A stretch of 64,000 nt of DNA, taken from NCBI RefSeq assembly GCF_040436345.1, contig NC_133221.1, positions 20,767,165 to 20,831,164 on the forward strand, given 5' to 3'. Source of the stretch: Pagrus major. Its lineage: Eukaryota > Chordata > Actinopteri > Spariformes > Sparidae. The notes under the pieces are model-generated. The model ran no database searches, had not been told where the DNA came from, and saw only the letters and a list, made by a program, of their open reading frames with translations. Every line of letters begins with the position of its first letter. The stretch's first letter is position 1. Both the position numbers and the translations under genes were made by a program. Of the stretch, positions 47,050 to 58,620 are shown piece after piece.

Positions 47050-48440
47050 ACCAACATCCTATCTGGGCATGGTTAATATCAGCCTCTGTACTGGGTTAAC
47101 TTGGTGCCCAAATCTCGATCTGACCTGTGTTTATGCATTGGCCACAGTGTGTGTGTGAGGTCTGATCACCAGTGTCCTGAGTGCGTTGTGTGTTGTCTCC
47201 CTGTGTCATGGTTTCAAGGGCGAGGTCAGACTGTCTGACAGGAACTTCAGCAGCAGTATCACTGTCGGTCACAGGTCACACACTGACCTGTCATCTGGTC
47301 TTCAGGTATGGCTGAGATGTCCTGAGGAGTAGAGGTCATCTGCTTTTGATAATCTCGATTCAGAGAACGAGCAATCCATTTTATGGTTCTCCTTTTAGAG
47401 GTCGTAGGCATTCGGATCAGTCAAGGGCCCGGTCCCTATCTCACACTTAAAGGTGAGAGAAGGGCAGTCTGATTGAATCATTCAACACTTCTATCTTCAA
47501 TTGGATGGGAGGCCTTTGTGCCGGATTTCTTGATACCAGAGACCTCGAGAAAGTCAGCTGACTCTTAAGGTTCGGTTCTTGGTCACTGTGGATCTGGACA
47601 AAAGAGTACTGTGTATCTGACTGGTCGTTACATGGAAATGAGCCTGAACCATCCTCATAAGAAGGTCTGTCATGACTTTGATTGACTTTTTCTTCGAATC
47701 TTTGGCCGACCAAAAGCCTAAACATAGGAGCTCTAGTGGCCTAGTTGACATTAACGCTCTCACTTCAGGTTCAGCTGCCTTTCATTGCTGACAATGGCAT
47801 ATGTGGTCTCATCTCTGTTGAGGTTTGACCAGAAAAACCTCCGCCTTGTTAAGTTGAGGTTCCTGAAATGAACCTGATGTCCGGCATCAATGTGAACTCC
47901 TCTCAGGACTTTATTCTTCTATTCTTCCTCTACCCTTATTCTTCTTGTGTGTACTGGAAGTTCTTCGACATATCTTTGACTCCAGTGTTCTGGATTGTCA
48001 TAATCTCTTCTGCTTGTTCATGCACAGGTACCTATTGCCAAACGGGAGTATTTGTTGGTGCTTTCACCTCTGAATGTCTGGATTTCTCTATCTCACTTAA
48101 CATAGACTGTTGCATGTGGACTGTCATGTTTGGAAACTTGAGCGTCTGTATTCTGAGTATCGGAAGCAGCCTGGTGGTCACTAGTCATGTTTTCTAAACC
48201 AGCTGACTTTACAACGATGGATTCACCGACCTGAGCCATAACTGCCCTACCATGTCTTGGGAATGGCATCAACACCAGGACTGGGTGTGAAGGTTTGAAG
48301 ACCCTCCCTCATGATGAATCCAGTAACTGTACAACTATCAAACATCCCTTCTGCCAGCAGTGCCACTAAGGAAACATCCCTTTTTCTTTTGGCAGAACTG
48401 GACTGGTAAAATCTGTCCATTTTCATGTTAGCATTCAGCA
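47050..48440 (-). pseudogene. Decayed coding-like sequence, unidentified
   Basis: On the minus strand several open stretches in differing frames follow each other (48441-48247, 48275-48093, 47763-47554, 47725-47447), with protein-like composition (for example HQAASDTQNTDAQVSKHDS and NDQSDTQYSFVQIHSDQEP). They are interrupted by stops and frame changes, and no splice sites connect them. I do not recognise a family. It is bracketed by two copies of a dispersed repeat (46190-46325 and 48950-49075), so it may be the inside of an old transposon, or a retrocopy relic. It may also be chance. Confidence 0.3.
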
Positions 48441-48564
48441 ATTAAATGTGCTCGTGCCGCATATATTTATACATAAACGGATCAGAGTATGTAATTAAGT
48501 CAGTCAGGTTATAGAACCACAACGGTCTTATTATTGATCTGACCAAATATTTATCTTGAAATGT

Positions 48565-49075
48565 AGATCAGGATTAGAGCCTGACCAACGCCTAATTTTT
48601 GGGGCTGATTTTTTCCAATGATGCCTAAAATCCAGTTATTAACCATTTATTAAATATGGTTATGAAACACAATGACAAAGATATGTAGTGGATACAGGAC
48701 ATTTTACAGTTTAACAAACATTACTGTCTGAAACGCTACAAAACTAATATGACCGTTCAACATAACATAAAACAACATAGTAATGTAAAAATAATACAGT
48801 AAACAATTCAGATAAAGGTTAGAACTTAAATGACTCGTTCATCAAAGAAAATAGTAGTCGCGCCAGCAGCGCTTCACCACATATCATGTTCTCCTCACTG
48901 CAAAACAGCACTGTGAGGGAGTCCACAGAAACTCGGCAGGAATGGTCAGAGAGATGTGCAGCGACTGAATTACCACAGGAGACTCTGGTAAAAAGAACTA
49001 GCTGAAGCTGCTCGATAAGGTCAACTTAACAAGCGCAAAACAAAATGATTAAATAAAAAATGAAATTACTGTCAT
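48565..49075. mobile_element. DNA-transposon relic (copy B of dispersed repeat)
   Basis: The start agagcctgaccaacgcctaa resembles the left end at 43960 (agagctcgaccgatat), and tttttggggctgatt resembles its next bases. The end part (48950-49075) matches the segment at 46190-46325. Limits are approximate. Confidence 0.5.
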
Positions 49076-49819
49076 GACTGTCAACACTTGGTTGTCCCTC
49101 CACATCTTCATTTTAACTTGTAATATCTTCTTTTCCTGTCACTTGTGCAGCCAGTCTTTCTTCCCAGTGTCTGTCTGCCAAGAATGATTTACCACCCAAT
49201 TAAAACATGATGAAGATTGGCTACTGAATTTTTCCCAAATTATGACAAAAATGTGTTTTGTTAAACAGCAATTTTTTTTGTAAACAAAACAGCAAAACAT
49301 GCAGTTCTTTACAATACGGTTTATATGTATTTTTTTTTTTACATTTTTGAAAAATGTAAATGTATGTTTAAACAGTCAAATCTAAGTCCCAGCTTCCTGT
49401 GTTTGCCTGGTTTCAACATAGAAGCGCATTTATTGACAAACCCAGCATGATTATCGTAAGCATGTATCATTCAGAATTCTCTTTTTTACAGCTCAGAAGT
49501 ACACGCCGATCTCTTTGAAGTGCGCTGTGGAAAATGTTTGTCCGTCTTAGCCACAGTGTTGATCCCTGTAAACAGACTATAGGCTACAGGCTCACCTTTT
49601 CATACATACTTTGTATTTAACCTTGAAAAGATCTGTTTACTTAAGGAAAAACCTCAGATTAGTAAGATTATGCTTTTAGCATACACTAACACCCACTCTC
49701 TTCAGCTGTACGGAGTGATGCCTGGGAGTCGTCGTCTGCTCTTTAACACAAACATTTCGCCACAGCAGCTGTGGGGGAAGCTGCCTTGCTCGAAGATAGC
49801 TCGGCAATACCTTTGAAAA

Positions 49820-50030
49820 GATGCGAGAAAGAGGTCTCTAATCTGCCTCTGTAATTATCAGGCCACTACAACATTACGAGGTCAACAGATTGTTTTAATT
49901 ACCTCAGGTCATCTTAATAATCAGCTGTGTAAATCATCATTTAGACAAAGCGATCGTCATTTCATCATCATTGAAATGACCTGATATTAGAAGCAATTAC
50001 CGCGACCCTGCAATGATAACAGAATATGAA
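49820..50030. promoter_or_regulatory. Candidate conserved noncoding element
   Basis: Unlike its repeat-rich neighbours, this piece has no repeat signatures and is dense in homeodomain-like and related sites (taattat, ttttaattacct, ttaataatcagctg, gtaaatcatcat). It looks like vertebrate conserved noncoding sequence in an intron of a transcription-factor gene. This is a judgement from composition only; conservation cannot be tested here. Confidence 0.25.
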
Positions 50031-52740
50031 ATCAGCTGTTCCTTAGGTGTTGATTTACCTACACTGTACCATAGCAGACTCCTCTATCATCAGGCGGGGG
50101 ATATGAGGATTTTGACAGCACATTAGAGCAGACTCACTCTCTTTTTAAGTACCTTTAAGTTCTCTGAGTGCTCCCAGTCATTGTGATATTTGTCTTGTCC
50201 CCAGGAAAGTACACATAATTTGAATTCAAATGCAGCAAATCCTTTTATCTAGTCAAAATCCTCTTTGATTCTGTTAGTAAAGCATTGCTGTGATTTGAAA
50301 AAGAAAGATGTAAAAGATAAGATGGGGAAAGATCACTTATAAAGGGGCTGTCATTTGGATTGATTCAGCCGCAGTGCTGCCAGCGACTAAAGTTCAGTGC
50401 AAGGCTTCTGTTGTGATCCTGATGTAAATCCTGTGTCTTACACAAGCTGCCGTTGTTGTTGCTCTCTACTGGTTATGTTTTAATGAGTAACAATTGTTAG
50501 CCAATTTGCATGTAAAACAATGTAATTATAAACAAGCATCAAAAAGCTGTAATACTTCTAAAAAATGTAAATTACCCTCCATTATAAAGCGCAACAAAAC
50601 CTAAGCCATGCCTCGGAGCCAGGGCCTCTAGGTTTTGGATGCTCGCTTCCATTATTAATGCTATTCACAAGCCAAACTTTTTAGGTTGGTGCAGTTGGGC
50701 GCTTTAATCTATTTTTGCTGTAAATTAATGAATTTTTAAAGAGGACTAGTCCTTGCTGAATAGCGCTGGATGTGGGAATGAAGTTTTTGAGTCGTGGTGA
50801 CGCAGTGCTATACAGTAGCCCCCTTTACTGTGCAAAGCATGAGTTCACAAACAGCATCCCATCTCTCTCCTGGGACCGCTCGTTGGGGGAGTTTGCCGAA
50901 ATGCTGCACTCCTATGTTTTATTTATGACTAAATATGCCTTTTTAACTTCGCCGTTGTCAGAATCTGGAATTGTGATAGCTTCTTCCTAGTCGGCAGTGC
51001 TAAGTCTTCTGGGTCGCTAACTCCCTCTACCTTGGCAGATGTTTTCAGGTGTTATGTTCTGTGTGGGCATAGTGAGTTAAATATTTTATCCGAGGCCTTC
51101 AGGGATTCAGTGGTACCCACTGATTTTCTTACCTTCTTTCAATCAGATTTTCTTTCAGGGAGAGAAAAATCGTGTGAATCAGTGTGTTCTGTTTCATTTG
51201 AGATGCCAGTTAATTGACATCAGTTTTTAGTTCTCACTTGTTGTTCTCTCATGGTTAGATTATGGTCCTCTCCCTCTGTATTAGTCTTTTCTTCCCCTCT
51301 CATTTTTCCCTTTCAAGCATTAGTCTGCCTGACCACTGGCTTTAAGGACTAAGGACACAAAACATGTCTCAGTTTGATACGGTGCATTACATTGCTGCCT
51401 CTCCAGGTCTCCTTTGAGAATAAGTAGACAGTATCAAACGATAATTGCTTAACCCAGCTCCATTGAGAGATGAGCAAGCAGCCACCATAAGGGCAGCTGA
51501 TTTGCCTTGATATCTTATAATTGAACCTTTTCAGGGGTATGTTTTCTGGCACTGAAGCAGAAAGTAATTAAGATGTTCAATACTGCTTTTTGGACCTTTT
51601 CCTCCTTCCTTTGAATGGCCCACACTCCTAGACATGACAGCGCTCAGTATGCCTACAGACTTTCTTTTGACACATTAGCCTTACCCTTGCCAAGGCAGTC
51701 CTTCCCAGAAACCCCCTCTGCTCGACGCGCTCCGGGTGGGTATTTTGTCATTACTTCATTTTCCTCAGAAAATATTTTGATGCCTCTTTCTTTTGGCTTC
51801 CTCCCCCCCACCCCACCCCCCTTCTCTCACCCATCCCCCGTCACTCCATTCAAAGTTCTCTATTAAAATGCAGAACTGTAAAGCCTCTCTCAGTCTAAAA
51901 GCCTGCTAGCAGCGGGGGACTGTTAGCTGTTAGTGATGCATACAGCTGAGTGAGTGCATCACAGCTACAAAGTCTAATGGGTGAATACATTCAATCACAC
52001 ACAGACCCTCAACTCTTTTTAAAGGGACAATGTTCCCAGTCATGAAAGCTCCATCCACAGTGCGGAGAGTGATGTATTTAAATTCTTTGGAGGAGAAAGA
52101 TTTCTTGTTCATAAACGTCCAAATCCTGGCTCTTCTCTTTATATTAGTGCTTGTAATCTTTTTTTTTTTTTTTTTGCTGCAAATGCCAGTTAATGTCTCT
52201 CAACTTTCAAGTTACCAAAGTTAACTTTTTACATGCTTTTTTCATCGGGTAAAAGATACAAAATCTGAGATGCCACATGTTCTTTTTGCCAGATTTTGAA
52301 CCTCTTTTGATACATACTAATGTTAGCCAAATGTCTGTCTCTGAAAATTTATGTTCCCGTGCACATTCATACTACAAGCTTTCAAGCTATTTAATCAAAC
52401 ACCACTTTTTTTGTATAATCAGCTGCCAAAATATCCCCACTTTGCTTACCTTTATTTTCTATTCAAGTGCAGCTCTTTGAAATCTGCTCGGTTGGTGAAG
52501 TTTTTGATGTTTCCTGATCAGTGATAAAAAGTGAAATCTTTTGGGTAGCATGTCCACAAACTGTTAGTCGGGTTAGTGCATGAGTCCCCAATCATGGCAT
52601 TACCATTACTTCTCTCTCCTGATCCGCTTTCAGGGACTATTTTCTGAACCATCATGAAATGAACTGTATTTGTTCAGTTTTTTTTCCAAGCATGCAATGA
52701 GTCTTATATTTATGTATTTATTTATATATTTGTTTGGTCT

Positions 52741-52902
52741 TATCATGGCTTTATTGAGAGTACAGCTGAAGAGTGACAGGAAATGGGGGATGACATGTAG
52801 CAAAGGGCCACAGGTTGGATTTGCACCCTGCGCCGCTGTGAAGACACAGCCGATACAGTACATGGGGCACATGCTCTACCAACTGAGCTACTGGAGCTGC
52901 CC
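52741..52902 (-). mobile_element. tRNA-derived SINE
   Basis: On the minus strand it begins gggcagctccagtagctcag ttggtagagcatgtgcc, a tRNA-like head with an A box (tagctcagttggtaga) and, downstream, a B-box-like gggtgcaaatccaacc. It then runs through ccctttgctacatgtcatcc to a T/A-rich end near 52741. This is a widespread teleost SINE type. It is not a functional tRNA, as the head does not fold into an intact cloverleaf. Confidence 0.8.
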
Positions 52903-53124
52903 AAATTTTATATTTATGAGTAGGAATATATAATTAATATTCTTAATGAAGTTCTGTTTTAAAATGTCCTTTTTAGAGATTTAATTGTCTGTTATAACAT
53001 GATATCATTTATTCATAATATATGATAATATAATGTATAGTGATTAAATTTTTAGTTGCCCCCTTCAAATTGTTTTATTTATTAGCAGTTACCAAATAAC
53101 GACAAAAACTAAAGTTAATTGTCT

Positions 53125-53345
53125 TCATTAAAACCGCTCAGAACATCACTGGTGCCCATTTACCGAGCATCAGTGATATCTGTGAAGTGAGATGTCTGCA
53201 AAGAGCCCAAAGGATGCTAAAAGACAACACACACCCCAGCCACAGTCTGTTCACCCTGCTGTCATCTGACAAGAGATACAGAATATCTGCTGCCGTACCA
53301 CCAGACTACGCAGCAGCTTCATCCCTCAGGCTGTGAGACTCGTTA
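53125..53345 (+). pseudogene. L2-type LINE ORF2 C-terminal fragment
   Basis: Translation gives NITGAHLPSISDICEVRCLQ and then LKDNTHPSHSLFTLLSSDKR YR. After a frame change it gives RTTRLRSSFIPQAVRL. These match the end of fish L2-type reverse transcriptase ORFs (DPTHP...LFTLLPSGRRYR...SFFPQAVRLLN). It is short, frameshifted and has no element ends, so it is a dead scrap. Confidence 0.75.
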
Positions 53346-55856
53346 TGTAGCATTGAGGGACAAAACTCAACTTCGTTTTTCAACCCTGGTGTTGTAAAAT
53401 GACAAATGAATGAACCTTTACCTTTAACCTTCTCTCCCGTACTGTTAAACTTGTTGTAAACTGTGCAGTACACAGTTGGAGTTGTGTGCACCCAACTAAA
53501 AGCTTGTTTCCAGGATAATTGAAATTTTCGCTCATCAGCGTCTTTTCGCCGCCATTTTCTCTTGACTGCCCGATCAGTATTATGCAAGTGCAACTCTCAA
53601 CAGAGATGAGAAGGAAGTGAGATGTCTCAATGCTGAGCTTCTTCCATCATCACCTCTGGAAAAAACAATGTGTTTAAGTCTTTTTTACCACTTGCCTGAT
53701 TGGGAAAGTGAGTTGCTAGATTTACTAGCCTGACCTGGCAATTTATTTGCCAAAGATTAAAGAAAATGACAGCTTGAGTTTACACAAAACTAGCTGTTAG
53801 ACCGGCACTGTTGAGTAAATTTGGTTTATCAGAGACATGAAAAAAATATCTTTTAACTAAGAATTTAGTACTCAGCATCCATGCATACAATGCATTCCTA
53901 TGGAAAACTGATAGCTCAAAGACAGGCAGAGATACATGTACTGTAAGCTGTCTTCTCTGCAGTGATCATTTTTCTCCCCTGATACCACGCAGGCGTCTGA
54001 GGCTGATGTGAGACACGGCAGGTATCGGGAACAAAAGGCACAGTGCTGAGGTTAGCCCAGTCACTATGGGACCGGTTGACTGAGTCGACTAGGTAATTGG
54101 TTGCGTCTACCCGCCCAGCAGGGCCCCTCTCCCCAGCAGCCAAGTCATGCCCCTCCTCTTCTCTCTCCGCTCTCTTCTATTACTCATCATCCCAACGCCT
54201 CACCAGGCTAGCGGTGCAAAGCTACACCGTGCTGCCGTGCAGCCTGCCCACGCTCCCAAACTTCTCAACAACAACAGCCACGGCAGCACAGCAGGTCAGG
54301 GCTTGTGGCAGGCTGATTTGCAGCTTGAGCCTCCTTTTTAATGAGGGGAAAATAAGTACTTGTTGTTCTGTGTCTTGTGTGTCACCACCCCCATCCCCAC
54401 CTACCCACCACCGCTACAACTAGCAATGCTACCTTCCCTTCAGCAAAAAAAAAAAAAAAAAGGTGCACTAATTAAGATGGTTTCCTGGGATTTGGAAGAG
54501 GGGGGCTTGGCTATGGCTTCTCCCACAGTGGCAGAGCCTTGAGGAGGAGATGGGGGTGGTGTTGTGCAAGAGGCCTCATCGGGCATATCTCTCCTCTCGG
54601 CTCCTCTCTGCTTACCCTAGTCCCACTGCCTGGCTTGTTTGGCTTGATGAGTCTGCTGCTAAACATTTGTGTTTTCTACTTGTAATTAAGCGAGGTTTTT
54701 GCAGGAGCTGAGCATTTCCCTTCTTCTTCTTCATCCTGGCTCTCCAGGGGGATTGGAGGAAAGAGAGACGGAGGGGTTTGTGTGCCTGCTGGTAGGAAGG
54801 CACATTGAAGTTCTCCCACCTTGATTATATACAGTGTGCATGAATGGAAAATGCGTGGGCCAATAGACTCTTTGTTGTTCAAGGACACATGAAGGTTACT
54901 GCATGGGATGGCAGATGAAGGCTTAGATGTAGATTTCTGTATCCTTGGGAGGCTGAATTCATCCAGCCATTGTTAACTGTTTACTTGCATAGGACACTTC
55001 AGTAGCCATCTCTTTCACAGAACTACTCATAGGTTACTGTATAAGACGTTTATCTTCCTAAAGCACCAAGTACTAAACAAGGCAATTTACTTTGATTAAT
55101 TAGTGTGGTCTGAATGCAACATCTTCACTCCAGTGATGAGTAACAGTTACATGACATTCTCAGTCCAGCAGTGACAAATCTACGAATGTTCTGTGACTGA
55201 CTGAAGTACAGAACAATGGGTGAGTAAGTTCTCTCTCGTGTACCGAATGATAGTCTTTGTTATTTTCTGAATCATGCTAAAACTATTTGCAAAAGCCCCC
55301 ACGACCGAAAAAAAAAAAAGTTCCTACACAGGAGGACACATTTTTAAGTTCAGCGGCGCTCTAAAAATAGCAACCAAATTAAAATGTTGAGGCTTCTTGA
55401 GTTCTTTCATTGTTTGTGTCTGTCTGAGCAGGATCTGAGGCGCTGGGGGGGTGGGTGGGCACGGACTTGACAGGAGAGTGAGGCACGTCGAGAGTCAGAG
55501 AATGGGAGCACGGTGTGGGGGGGTTACACAGAGAGGGAAAGGGGACGAGCCTTTCGGCTCCTCTAGAGGGTTGGAATTCCTCCCGTGCTGTTCCCCCCAT
55601 TTGGCAGGCACTTGTGAAAACAATTCCCCAGCTTTTAGTCACTCTGCAGATCCAATTGCCATTTCCACTTTGGAGGGAACGAGAGTGAGAGGCAATCCAG
55701 ATAGACAGAACACAGAGAGAGAAAGAGAGAAGAGTTTTAATCGGGTTGGACAGATGCCGAGGCCAGTTGAGCGGTTGTGCAATATTAATATCTTATGAAG
55801 GCTGTCTGGCAGTGCAAGCTCACCGTCTTGTGTGGTTCTGTGTTTGTGTGTTGCAG

Positions 55857-55980
55857 CAGCAGCCATTGCAGTGGCTAAATGAAGAACTTGTGAACATGCA
55901 CAAGGGAAGGACTCTACCTTTCACTTCGGTGACTTCCCCAGATGCTTTGGCCCAAAGAAAGATGGAAAGGATTGGGAAGA
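55857..55980 (+). other. foxj3: Candidate foxj3 5' untranslated exon with uORF
   Basis: It is bounded by an acceptor (gtgtttgtgtgttgcag) and a donor (GGGAAGA followed by gtaagaca, end 55980), in the right place before the coding exon, whose acceptor is at 56285. It contains ATG CAC AAG GGA..., which stays open across the junction and stops soon after in the next exon, so an upstream ORF of about 40 codons would precede the Foxj3 start. Inferred from splice sites only. Confidence 0.5.
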
Positions 55981-56400
55981 GTAAGACACTTAACTCATAT
56001 GTCTAGTCCCCATACTGCTTTGCTTTTCACTGTTTAGTTAATAGAATACAACTGTTCCATCAAAGTTTTTTTTAATCCATAGTTCACATTGCGGATCATA
56101 TTTATGTGCAGTGTTAAAGACCAAGTGATGAACATGCCAAAATATTTAGTTTTCCATTATACAAAGCTTCACTGTATGTGGAAAATAATGTGCACGTTAA
56201 CATCTGTGTGTCTCTGCCAAGTGCGCTTTCTGCTCCAGCTAAAGGAGATGAATAGGCGTAGTAAACAAACCTCCTGCTCTTCCAGACTTGAGCCAAGGCT
56301 GCTGCACAGCACCCATTCAGTGAGCCAGAAGGAGATCCTCCACACGCCACGTCACTGAGCCTCTCACCCTTCTCTTTTGACCCCTCGACCTACAAGCACC

Positions 56401-56763
56401 ATGACCTCTGAGCTGGAGAGCAGCCTGACCTCGATGGACTGGCTCCCCCAGCTCAGCATGAGGGCAGCCATCCAGAAGGCAGACACGGGCCATCACCACG
56501 GCCACCACCACGGGCACCACCACCACCATGCCCACCATCACGGGCATGGGCCCGGCAAGAAAATCACCCATCTGGACCCAGGAACAACACTGGACCAGGA
56601 GGAAGCTGCGCAGCACAGAGACGGTAAACCACCCTACAGCTACGCCAGCCTCATCACCTTCGCAATCAACGGCTCGCCGCGCAAACGGATGACCCTCAGT
56701 GAGATCTACCAGTGGATCTGTGACAACTTCCCCTACTACAGAGAGGCAGGCAGCGGCTGGAAG
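56401..56763 (+). CDS. foxj3: Forkhead box protein J3, N-terminal coding exon (partial)
   Basis: The 121 codons encode [20 protein letters not shown], almost identical to the FOXJ3 start. A His/Gly-rich run at residues 31-50 follows, then [14 protein letters not shown], and from about residue 78 the first half of the forkhead domain ([42 protein letters not shown]). The exon ends at the classic forkhead intron position, before the expected NSIRHNLS, with donor gtaaga. The remaining exons lie beyond the window. FOXJ3 is a nuclear winged-helix transcription factor that acts on Mef2c in muscle and is needed in spermatogenesis. The start is the first ATG after an in-frame TGA; the exon begins at 56286 after tcttccag. 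FOXJ2 fits less well (it has RYSYATLITYAIN and GIGWK). Confidence 0.95.
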
Positions 56764-58439
56764 GTAAGACAAGACAAAAGAGATACAGTATGTGATGTGG
56801 AGTCTTGCTGCTAAAGCTGCTTCTAGACTGTCACTCTATCATTTTGGTAAAATGACATCAGCTTCTGCCAATTATATCAGCTGTAGCTAATTATCATCAA
56901 TTCTCTGACGTACTTGACTTAACACTTAACACTCTCTAACACAACTCCATGATCACGGTTGGACTGTGAACTGTTTTTGCAGTTAAACAAAATGACAGAG
57001 AGGTGAGACATTTTTAGTACTATTCAGAATTATAGGTTTTCATGAGTCCTCTTGCTTCTGAGACCAGACTCAAGACCTGACTCGAACGGGCTCCAAAGCA
57101 TACTCAGTCAAATTGGGTCTGGTTACTCGTTTTACTGCCACGGATCTTGGGTCTGTGTCAGCTTTTTCTGATATCTGAGGGGATCCAAGTGGATCTGAGT
57201 GCACTCCAGCTCTGATCACATGGTTCCTCAGAATCGCAACTTGAGAAGTAGAAGTATACAAAGTCAGAATGACCTATTTTTTGTTATTTTTTGTTTTGTT
57301 TTATTATATTGCTGCTCATTTTGACCACGGCCGCTTGTTAATTGATAGTGAATCATACTACTGCTAGGGTCTCTTTTTAAAAAAATGATTTATGAATGTT
57401 GGGTGGGTTAGACACGTATATATCATACCAATAATAATAATAATAAAAAAAGCTTGGAGCAAGTAGCTTATGAGATACAACCCCAACAGTCCCCCTGTTA
57501 TGTCTGCGTCGTGTTACAGCTGCGACACGGCGGCCAGAGTTGATCATGGCTGTTCTAGACAATGCTCCACCAGTTTCCGAAGCAGCTGTCCGTAAATGAT
57601 GTCAATATATGTTACTCAGATCTGCTAGACAATTGACCACTTTGAGACCTTTCACTTTAACTTTTCAATCAGACTAATGACAGGTTGCCAGATTTTCTCA
57701 GAGTCTCTCGTTGTTTTTTGACAGTGAATCCAATTTTCTGTAGATGTAATACATTCCTCAATTCCTTCAGCCACATATTAAGCTTTAGGGGCTTCTCAGA
57801 TTTCCACAAATTGAAGCAGCTGTTAGAAAGATGGCCTGGGTGTCATTCTCCAAATTCTAATAAATGATCCCAGAAAGTTTGCAACCACCGATGGAAGGAA
57901 TTAAGATAATGTCCCTTGATCTTTTGAGCATTTTACACAGGGGGTGAAGTATCTGTTAATATTTTACATAATCTAGCCTTTCATTGTGCTTGTCAGGTCT
58001 CAACTGCTCATAAGTGTTTCTATGTACCTACCCAACAAAAAGTGATCACAGATCTGAATCTTTGAGTGAAATTTAAGTTTCTAGTTGCTACCAAACCTCA
58101 ACCCCATTGCTCGAGCTCAAAATGCACAAATGTGATCCAGCAGTTGCCTCAAGGAGCACTGAAACCTTTTAGTGAACCGAGAGTGATTGACAGATGCATT
58201 TAGTCTCATTCAGACGACATTATTAAATCCTTATGTAAATGCAGCTATGCAAATCCTGGCAAATATGAGCAGAAAGGGTGGCTGTGTTATTGGAGACAAA
58301 TGAATAGATCCCTACGGTTGTGTCTTGGGGATTCTCTACCTTATTAGCGAAGAAGGGGATGGATATAGTCCTTTCACTGACACATCGTAAAGGCTGTCTG
58401 CAAACTATCAACCAATTCATCTCTCTGAGAGCAGAAACA

Positions 58440-58620
58440 TTTTTCTTCTTCTCTCATTATTTTTCTCTCTCTTTCACTTTCTGTCTTCATCTCCCAAGTA
58501 CTTGCACTTCACCAATCCCTCTCCTCCCCTCCTCTCTCCTTCGCTCTCTTAGTCATTCACTCACTCCTCTCCTCCTCTCGTCTCCTCTTCTTTCCTTTTC
58601 ACGAACCTGTGTTTGTTCCC
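58440..58620. repeat. Polypyrimidine (C/T) tract
   Basis: About 180 bp that are strongly C/T-rich on the plus strand, with few purines (for example ctcctcccctcctctctcct). Such tracts can adopt unusual DNA structure. No gene. Confidence 0.75.

Larger units (their letters stand above)
42507..55856 (+). other. Large 5' intron of foxj3 (inferred)
   Basis: This 13.3-kb stretch has no convincing exon. It holds nested DNA transposons (43.3-44.4 kb), repeat-rich sequence with decayed minus-strand coding-like text (46.2-49.1 kb), a SINE and L2 scrap (52.7-53.35 kb), and quieter unique sequence at 49.7-50.6 kb and 53.7-55.8 kb that could hold regulatory elements. The many short open frames in it lack splice logic. 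Confidence 0.5.

Noticed and set aside
52850-52902. tRNA gene
   Set aside because: The tRNA-like text is the head of a SINE: it continues into SINE body sequence, lacks an intact acceptor stem and anticodon arm, and has an A/T-rich tail.
56317-56772. 151-codon minus-strand open frame over the foxj3 coding exon
   Set aside because: It is a shadow of the GC-rich His/forkhead coding exon on the plus strand; the Val-rich run mirrors the His codons.
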